Positions 56,390 to 64,000 of a stretch of 64,000 nt of DNA are shown one piece after another. The stretch comes from Carnegiea gigantea. Taxonomy: Eukaryota; Streptophyta; Magnoliopsida; Caryophyllales; Cactaceae. Made by a program: the position numbers and the translations under genes. Below the pieces are notes generated by a model. The model worked only from the letters and a program-made list of their open reading frames with translations. It did not search any database and was not told the origin of the DNA. Each line of letters starts with the position of its first letter. The stretch's first letter is position 1. The stretch spans positions 186,001-250,000 of the forward strand of contig JAKOGI010000815.1 of assembly GCA_029747015.1 (NCBI GenBank). The letters run 5' to 3'.

Positions 56390-57442
56390 GGTCTTCAGCC
56401 TGTCCTTGTAATTAACCCATGTTTTCTTTAGCTGTTTTTGCGGAAAGGAGTCTGATAACTGGAGGGCTTCAAGATTTGTAACTTTTTTTATTTTTTTGAG
56501 CTTCTCAAGTGGCAAGTGGGAACTCAGGGAGCCTTTTGTTCCTGTGAACTCATATCTCATGTCAAATTGATGTAAACTTTGTAGCTCAAAGCAGCAAATA
56601 TGTCACACACACAAAAAACGTTCTTTTTAAGTGTTCAAGTGGACAGGGACAGTCAGGGAGTATATTACAATAAGAATGTGCAAGTTATAGAAAAGCTATT
56701 CTTATGATCAAAAAATTTTAGTACTCACTTGAAATCTAATTAGCTAAAAAATGAAAAAATCTTGTAAGATTTACATATTACAATATTAAGAATTTTTATA
56801 ATGATAAATCTTTTTTTCTTTTTTAACTATTCATCTAAATATATTATAGAAATAACTTTTTTATAAATTTCAAGTTATTAAACAACCAACTCATTATAAA
56901 AGGAGGTATAATATTTGCATGTAAAACTAATAATGACCCCAATGTGGACATGGAAATTAAAATTCTAACAAAAGTGTATTAACCGTCATCAAATGTTTAA
57001 ATTGGGTTGTTTCGAACTCATTCATCAATATTATCAAAATTAATAAAATTTTACATCGTAATATTTGAAGAGAATTAACTTTAATTTCCGTCACTATTTG
57101 TTTGCAAAAAAATACAATGTTGTTATACAATATATTGTTTTTGATCACATTGGAAGTAACATTACTAATGTAATATAACTTTTTTGATTAAAAGTGAAAT
57201 AGTGTGACATTTTATGATTACGAAACATTGTCTTTTTTTATATATTTGAAAAGAGAATCTTTGGACTAACTTCTTTTCTTAAAAAAAATAAAAACTATTA
57301 ATCATATTAGAAATTTTGTCAGAATGACACTTGTAAAAATTTAGAGAAGAATATTGAATATTGTAGAAATATAAACAAATGAAAAAAAAAATGTCAAGAA
57401 AAAAAGTACAATAAGTTTTTAATGGGACCGTATGACGATTTT
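56390..57442. other. Lactonase 3' flank and AT-rich spacer
   Basis: Presumed 3' UTR to about 56600, then AT-rich DNA without a supported gene. Confidence 0.55.
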
Positions 57443-58872
57443 GGCCCGGTTCTTTTATGGTTTAATGGACCCAGTATACTCATTCCAACTCCCACCCACT
57501 CCTTCCCCCCTTTCCCACATTTTCTCACATTTGAAAAAAAAAAACCCCACTCCTTCCCACTTTCATCCGCTCCTTCCCACTCCTATATATAACTATTATT
57601 TTGCATATTTGGAAACTTTTATAATATATTTAATTATGTGTACGAATAGTCTGATAACAATTATGAAAAGTTTTATTCATTTTTCGGATGTTATAGAAAT
57701 ATTTGTTAGTCGTGTCGGAAATTGTGGATGACGTAATTTTTGTTATATATATTGAAGAAATAATAATTTTTTTCTACTTTGTTAAAAAAATGTTAGTTTT
57801 TTGTGACTGGTAGATATTTTGGGTTTGATTCTATATATGGAAGAGATGCTTAAATTCTTTTTTTTTTTTTTTTGTTCGTTACGCACGATTTGCTATAGGT
57901 CACAAAAGCGTGGATGGTTGTTGCTGTATGTGTAATAAATTTATTTTTTATTCATCATAATTTAGGGCCAAATTCACAGATATTTTTTCTAGCATAATGA
58001 AGGAACTTGTGTTATTTGCACTTCGTGATAGGAAGTGTAATTGTATTGTACATGTATTTTGAGCATATATTTTTTTACGTGTGTGTTAGTAACAAAATAT
58101 TGAAGGTTTTTCACACAAATTGTAGATGATTGTTTTCTGTGTACTAAGGGTTTGTTCTTTTCGTCGAAAAAGATGGGTTGATAAATAGGTGAAATTGGTT
58201 AAGATAGGTAGAAATGGGTTAAAGTACGTTCAAGTAGGTATTTTTTTTAATTGAAATTGATTAAAGCAGGTTGAAGGAAGTTGATTTTTTTATATGATGG
58301 ATAGAAGTTGATTACAATAGTGAAAAATGGGTTGAAGTTGGTTGAAGTGGGCTGAAGTTAATTAAAATTGATATTTTTATTGAAATTCGTGAAGTGGGTT
58401 GATGTTTAAATTTAGTTGAAGTTGGTAAATGTGAATTTACCAACGAAAAGAACAAGGCTGAGCATATGTGTTTTTTTTTTATTTTGTTCGTATTTGATTA
58501 ATATATGAAGAAAAAAATACATTCGTAATTTGTTTTACGAACAACGAATATTACCATTTTTTTTGGGTAACAATAGCCACGAAATAATATTTTGTACATA
58601 AGTCAACAAAGAAAAATATTTTTATCAATCTAAAAAAAATTTTTTTTCATAGGTAATTACTATCACAAATAAAAGATTACATTAAAAAAAAATACGTAAC
58701 TTACATCAACTCTTCTACTTTATTTAACTCCTTCCCACTCCTTCCCACTCTTTTCCCTATTTTCCACACTTTAAAAAAAATACCACTTTTATCTACTCCC
58801 ACCTACTCTTTTCTCCCTTTCTCACTTTCACGTATTCTATACCTGCAATATTTCAATGAAAAGAACAGGCCG
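57443..58872. repeat. MITE-like composite, GTTCTTTT family, copy D
   Basis: The left end GGCCCGGTTCTTTTATGG and the right end on the other strand GGCCTGTTCTTTTCATTG are inverted repeats of the family. Pyrimidine-rich blocks just inside both ends (CCACTCCTTCCC and CTTTxAAAAAAAA) are in the same orientation, so the two ends also share a direct repeat. The copy encloses copy C. No target duplication was resolved, and no transposase is present. Confidence 0.5.
58148..58459. repeat. MITE-like repeat, GTTCTTTT family, copy C (nested)
   Basis: Left end GGGTTTGTTCTTTTCGTCG; right end on the other strand GCCTTGTTCTTTTCGTTGG. The interior is made of GGGTTGAAGTTGG-like units, as in copy B. About 312 bp long, lying inside copy D. 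Confidence 0.7.
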
Positions 58873-59565
58873 AAATCTGATTGTGAGATAAGGATGCTTT
58901 GTTATCATGACTGCTTATGAAGCATTATAGCACAACCCCCCCCCCCCCCCCCCGGGGGGCGGAACAACCCTCCTTAGCCATGTCGATAGTTTAATAAATA
59001 AGATTTCATATATTCAAGGTGGGAACAGGCCACGTGTAAACATTCTTTGCTCCTTCCACGTGCCTCCTGCAGCTGATGACCACGAAATAATGCATTATTG
59101 ACCTCTGATTCACAACTAAATCTTAACTCAAACATCCAACCCAAAAACATTATTCATTTGTAGTTGTTGACCTAAATTTCTCTGGAGAAAATATTTATAT
59201 AAACTTGAATCTTAAACGGCAGTGCTATCCAATACTTCAAATATCCCACCGTTAGGTACAGTGTAGGAAGTTTAATGTAATAGTCTTATCCCTAAATTGT
59301 AAAATTACAAGGAAACTAATTCTGATTGATCTTAAATTTAAATATTATAAACGAATTATTACCACAGGAAAAGTTTAAAGAGACATTTTACTTTAGTCCA
59401 TACATAAAGACAAGTAAAGTTATGAAAAATTCATTGTTGGCCAGTTATATAAATTTGAGAATCCAATTTCAATCAGTTATATAAATTTGAGAATCCAATT
59501 TCAATCAGTTCATATTCACTGATTGCGTTTAAGATGAACCGTTTGATCAAGTATTTGATGTCCAT

Positions 59566-59640
<75 letters not shown>

Positions 59641-60956
59641 GAATGAAAAGGGGGAGGGGATTGAGCTGCGAACGACTACAGAAAGTACGGCTCAATAGTC
59701 AATACGTCCAGACTTGTCTAATACTTTTCTTTTTTTCTCCTATTTTAGAAAAAGTAGCAAGTCTTGCATAAAATCGTCTCACATAAGTCATATTATGATA
59801 CAGATATTTTTATGGTGATTGTTAATAATTAATTGAAGTGACTAATAGTTCATTTAAACTAGTAGTTCATTTAGGGGCGACTATCATTGCAGTCACCCTT
59901 AAATAAATTATTATTTATCCCTGAATTTAAAAGTTATTCTGAAATATATTATTAATTATCACAAAATATTAAAAAAGTCACTTCTGAAAGACTCTGTCTC
60001 ACAATAAGTCAATAATCCTTATATGAAACGATCGCACCAACGAATTTTTGTAGTAAAGGAAAGTCTTATCCTTCCATTTCCATTTTAATTTATTTATTTA
60101 GTAATTTTCGTAGTTCTTTCCATTTTTAGTTAAGAGTGCTTATTTATTTATTTTTTCCAATTTTTTTAAGAAATATCGGAATGTTGCACTCTTTATTTTG
60201 AATTGGACATTGTATCTTTGGTAACTTGATGAGTTTTATTACATTGTTCTGCGCTTGACATAATTGTGGTAAATATATTTTACTGAGGATTCTGGTTCAT
60301 TCTTTTCTGTGGATACTCTTTACTTTAAATTCTTAAGGTCTAATGTATTTAAGATTTAACTTCCTAAGGATTAGCAGCATATAATTTCCCTTTTCGAAAT
60401 ACCAATTTGTTCATTCACTTGTTGTATAGATTGATTGGCATAACAGTCGATAAACATAGAAATAAAGTTAGTGATAAAGACACATAGATATGACAAGATT
60501 TGAGCAATTGTCCAGGAATAAATGTACGGAGAAAAATGCCTGGCTCGTTCACTTCCATTTCTCTGGTGTTCTGGGAACGCTGAATACAAGGATGCAGTGA
60601 CAGAGTACCCCCCCCCCCCCCCTTTTGCAACAGAAAAACATCTAACTCATTATAGGTTTAAGAAGTGAATAGCAAGATTTACGCACCATTTACATCAGAA
60701 GAGACAGGAATGTGCTCAAACCCCTGATCTTTGTGGCAGATTCTTGCTCATCCAGGTTATCAGGTATTGCTCAAATTTTGAACGAATGCTGAAAAATGGT
60801 CGTATTTCCGCAGCCTAAACCTATTATTCACGGGGAAGCATGATGATAATGATAGGAGCTTACTTTGAATGGGGAGGTGATGAGAAAGGAGCAGGTGGCC
60901 ATGCTGAAGGCTTAGACAGCAAAGACCGAAATCAAATAGTGTGAAACCCACTGAGG
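58873..60956. other. AT-rich spacer and FLN1 3' flank
   Basis: Contains a C-run/G-run junction at 58937-58961, a perfect 32-bp tandem duplication (59442-59473 and 59474-59505) and a long TA repeat. No gene is supported. The last few hundred bases probably hold the 3' UTR of the FLN1-type gene. Confidence 0.55.
59571..59638 (+). repeat. (TA)n microsatellite
   Basis: About 33 uninterrupted TA units in intergenic DNA. Confidence 0.95.
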
Positions 60957-62420
60957 TCAACTGGTGACAGGCGCCATGGTAAAGAACTCCCTTTCTGTTA
61001 TAGATCTGATGCCGTTTATATCAGGCTCGGCGACTTCTCCATCGTCCATGCCTTCTTTAGGAGGGAAACCACGCTGCCGTCCTACAATCCATTGATCAAT
61101 GACTCCACAGTTAATAGCATACTTGACTGTATGCTGCAAGTAGCTTTTGTCTGTGATAAGATGCGGCTGCACTGTCAACATCCTCATCAGAGCTGAAAAG
61201 ACATTGAAAACATCATTACTGAAAGGAAAGCCGAATTTCAGGAAAATCTATAGGGCTTCTTAAGAGTCAACCCCGGCTTGAAAACTACAAGAATGATAAT
61301 TACTTGTCCAGCAGTCAAAAGAGATTCAAGTGCAAGAACAAAATGTACACTAGTGTTATCATTTCAGATCTGACAAGGGTAATGTTTCTCTTCCTTGCAG
61401 TCGCTGAAGGTTATGAGTTATGACTGCAATAGAAAGACAGCAAAAACGTTTCCTCACATACAATTGTAAAAAATACCATCTGAAAGTTTAGGTACCCCTT
61501 AGGGTCCCCAATATGCCAAGCATTGAAGAATAGTCACAAAAATATAAGACCAAAATACTTTCCACACATAAAACATGTATTTTCAAATTTTAATAGATTC
61601 TTTCATTGCCCGCTATCCACAAAGAAATTAGGTGCCGACATCTGTTTCAGTTCATGAACATTGATCCTCATTTTTTGGAACTGCTGCCTGTAAAATAGCA
61701 AAGCTCTAATTGATTTAATGGTAAGGCAGGACAACCTACAACATCAAATGCTGCCTCTATTCAACATTTGTTGCACGTAATTCAAACTGCTGCCTGTAAA
61801 ATAGCAAAGCTCTAATTGATTTAATGGTAAGGCAGGACAACCTACAACATCAAATGCTGTCTCCACTAGTCAGCAGAAGAAAAGGCGACCAACATTTGTC
61901 GCATGTAATTCACCACAAGCAGAACAGATTAAGTTTCATTGGATTTACCTGCCACTATGCCATCCCCAGAAGCTGACATGTCCTGTGTGAAAGGGGTGAT
62001 CGGAGGATCTTCCATCCCAAGGACAGCAGCATCGTGTTCTTTAGTGTAATAGTGTATCTTAGAAGTACCATTTGTAACAAACAAGACCTTCAGGTTTTCA
62101 TGCCAAATAGAAGCAATAACATCTGGTTCATAATGTACGAATTTTGATCTCTTATTATTCTTGGTGTCAAATTCTTCTTCAGGTGTGATTCCACAGAGAA
62201 ACTCAAGCTCTTGCTTTGTGACTTCAATAACATCTGCCAGGTTCCATACTTGCTGTATGAAAGCTTTGGTTTCCTCACAAGACTTCCAAAGCGGCAATGG
62301 GAGATTCGGATCATAAAAAATGACTCCCCCTAATTTTTTTGAAATCTTCAGTGCATGCAAAGTCGTTCCCCTCATATTGTCATCAAGCAAGGAAGTTGTG
62401 TTCAGGTAAAACATCTTCGC
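60957..62420 (-). CDS. FLN1: Plastid fructokinase-like protein FLN1, last two exons (5' part not found)
   Basis: Minus-strand exons 62420-61949 and 61192-60957, joined in frame at GDGIVA/ALMRML; together 235 aa of the C-terminal pfkB domain. FLN proteins are inactive or weak pfkB sugar-kinase relatives that belong to the plastid RNA polymerase (PEP) complex and are needed for chloroplast gene expression. Conserved blocks: AKMFYLNTTSLL at the start, FYDPNLPLPLWKS, NLADVIEVTKQELEFLCG, NLKVLFVTNGTSKIHYYT, and PFTQDMSASGDGIVAA. The last replaces the usual kinase GAGD with ASGD but keeps the catalytic-position Asp. The C-terminus with GIRSITERE is family-like. An acceptor AAATGCAG precedes the first exon. 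I found no upstream exon in 62421-64000, so the gene continues beyond the window after a long intron. Confidence 0.88.
61679..61900. repeat. ~106-bp tandem duplication near the FLN1 splice donor
   Basis: AACTGCTGCCTGTAAAATAG at 61679 recurs at 61785 and the next ~75 bases are nearly identical. The trailing CAACATTTGTTGCACGTAAT also recurs, after a short insertion, at about 61889. It lies within the FLN1 intron and stops about 30 bp from the donor at 61948. Confidence 0.88.
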
Positions 62421-64000
62421 CTGCATTTCAAGGACAAATTTTAACTTCAGCTTCCGTCTCACACAGAACTCTGGATTGTGTATTTCAGCAAACAGTAGGT
62501 CCAATTGTTATTAAGAAAAGGGAATACTGAAGGCAAGAAGAAATTCATGTATCGATAGAGAATATTCAGTAATTTACGAACAACTCAAAACAGCTGGATC
62601 AGTAACGTTTTAGTTTCATTAGCAAGTCTGTGATTTCACAATACAGCCCGGCATTGAGGAGCCCGCCCGGGGGGGGGGGGATTCAAAATGCTACTTATTA
62701 GATTTTTTTTCTTTCTTTCTTTTAAGAATGGAAGCCCTTATGATAAGAAAACTAAATCACGGAGAGGAAGAAAAGATACCCTCCTGAGTCAACCCCAAGG
62801 ATTTGTACCACTAGAGAATACAGATGGCCCCCAGAGGCGCTCTCGGGGTTTTAGCCTTTGAAGCCCTATCATGCACCCATATTTCATATGTTTGCTCTTA
62901 CTCTAAGAATTACCCCTAAGTGTATTTTTTAACCACCCCCCCCCCCCAAAAAAAAAAAATTACCTCTAACAGCAATTGTGGAAACAAAAAATAAACCGAC
63001 ACAGAAAAATAAAGACCCCCCACCCCCGGGCGGGCGTTCTGATAGCAATAGAAATAAAAGTTTTGACAAGTTCTGAACCATATCAGTTCCCACACATAAA
63101 CCTTTTTTTTCATACATTCACCCCAGGTTAATCTTCCAGTCCACTTTATAGGCAGCTGAAAATGTCACTGCTGGATGGTAATCTCAGTTCTTGTCTACAA
63201 AGGCTGGAATCATGTCTAGCTAAGCTACCCTCTACTTTTTTGCTGTGCAACATATTATGTCAGTAGTTCTAAAATCTTGGTTCCAAGGGAAACACCCGCT
63301 CTACAATTTAGAGGAAAGGTTGTGTACACCCCCCCCCCCCCAAAAAAAAAAAAAAAACCCACCTAAAAAGGATTCCTGAGGTCATTGTTTGTTTGGTGTG
63401 GCATTTATAGGTCAGTACTGCTGCTCTATCTTTGTTTTTTCTTCCCACTCTTATCTTCCACTAACATAAGTCACCTAACAAGTAATTTGAATAATCACAC
63501 GCCTCATGTAAACAAATGCTAATAGGTGCAAAATAATTTGCTAAGATTAAATTCAGCTGCTGCTGTGTCAGGCATCACCACACTTAGAGTCAGCTACCCA
63601 AAACCTTGTCACTGTCATGCCAGGTTTGGTATGGTGTATGCGATGCAGTGCAATCACAGCACACTTGAGTAAATTTTCTCTATTTGTAACATTGCATTTT
63701 GGCCTACTAATCATCTATATCAGCCTGTCTTATCACCATCCGGCCTCTGTCACTATTATCCATGCAATGTGCATATTTTCAACATAGTCTGAAAAGACAA
63801 GACCTCTTTGGAAACAGATTACAAAGAAGTAGCATACAGTAAAAAGCACCATCAATAGCAAACAAGCATATTCGAGAAGCAGTAAATGAAGCCTTTCTAA
63901 ATCCATATTAGGTCACCAAAAAGATAACTTGTCTTGTCCTAAACTTAAGGCTGTGGGGCAGAAATCCAGATGACTACTGTCCTTTCTTTCCCATTTTATG
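62421..64000 (-). other. Presumed FLN1 intron, no exon recognised
   Basis: Contains C/G and C/A tracts (about 62669, 62936-62960, 63010-63032, 63330-63357). No sequence on either strand matches the expected pfkB N-terminal region. The frame extending 62504-62421 is intron sequence read through the acceptor. Confidence 0.5.

Noticed and set aside
59571..59638. Possible origin or matrix-attachment signal at the long TA repeat
   Set aside because: A simple TA microsatellite explains it; three similar repeats occur in this window.

Overview
This window is nuclear DNA from a flowering plant, most likely a eudicot. All real genes are split by GT-AG introns, the intergenic DNA is AT-rich and full of plant transposon debris (a Copia LTR element, Au-like SINE ends, LINE fragments, several MITE families), and every recognisable protein is closest in my recall to an Arabidopsis protein. 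I cannot name the species. There is no operon, phage, CRISPR or bacterial content.

Layout: 1-8 kb is gene-free, with a 2.6-kb internally deleted Copia element (4086-6705, perfect 5-bp target duplication), a SINE end and a tRNA-Thr(CGU) on the minus strand. 8.1-16.1 kb is a 12-exon CDC48B-type double AAA ATPase (+). 17.6-27.0 kb is a 12-exon DEAH-box RNA helicase of the RID1 type (+). 31.2-32.4 kb is a two-exon SPIRAL1-like microtubule protein (+). 33.3-35.4 kb is a two-exon COQ4 (-), convergent with it. 36.98-37.13 kb holds a 50-residue single-membrane-span ORF (-) with a TATA box in the right place. 39.5-43.1 kb is a five-exon organelle-targeted RimP-like ribosome maturation factor (+). 43.6-51 kb is repeat territory, dominated by a ~2.1-kb tandem duplication that carries a LINE fragment and a MITE. 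52.4-56.4 kb is a three-exon cytosolic-type 6-phosphogluconolactonase (+). 56.4-60.9 kb is AT-rich with nested MITE-like elements. 60.96-62.4 kb holds the last two exons of a plastid fructokinase-like gene, FLN1 type (-), whose upstream exons I could not find before the window edge.

The genes are housekeeping genes and are not one pathway. Their order is informative: CDC48B, RID1, SPIRAL1-like and COQ4 lie side by side here. As I recall the Arabidopsis map, the same set is split between two places (CDC48B-SPR1-COQ4 on chromosome 2, RID1-SP1L1 on chromosome 1). The window would then preserve the unfractionated order.

I did not find a new defence or metabolic system. The points most worth a second look are the conserved gene order, recurrent T(n)G(n) junction tracts in non-coding DNA, a 150-bp in-frame tandem duplication after RID1, the small membrane ORF with a duplicated Site II/telo-box module beside it, and the nested MITEs with clean target duplications. 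Exon boundaries were derived by hand from reading frame, GT-AG sites and recalled homologues; no transcript data were available.
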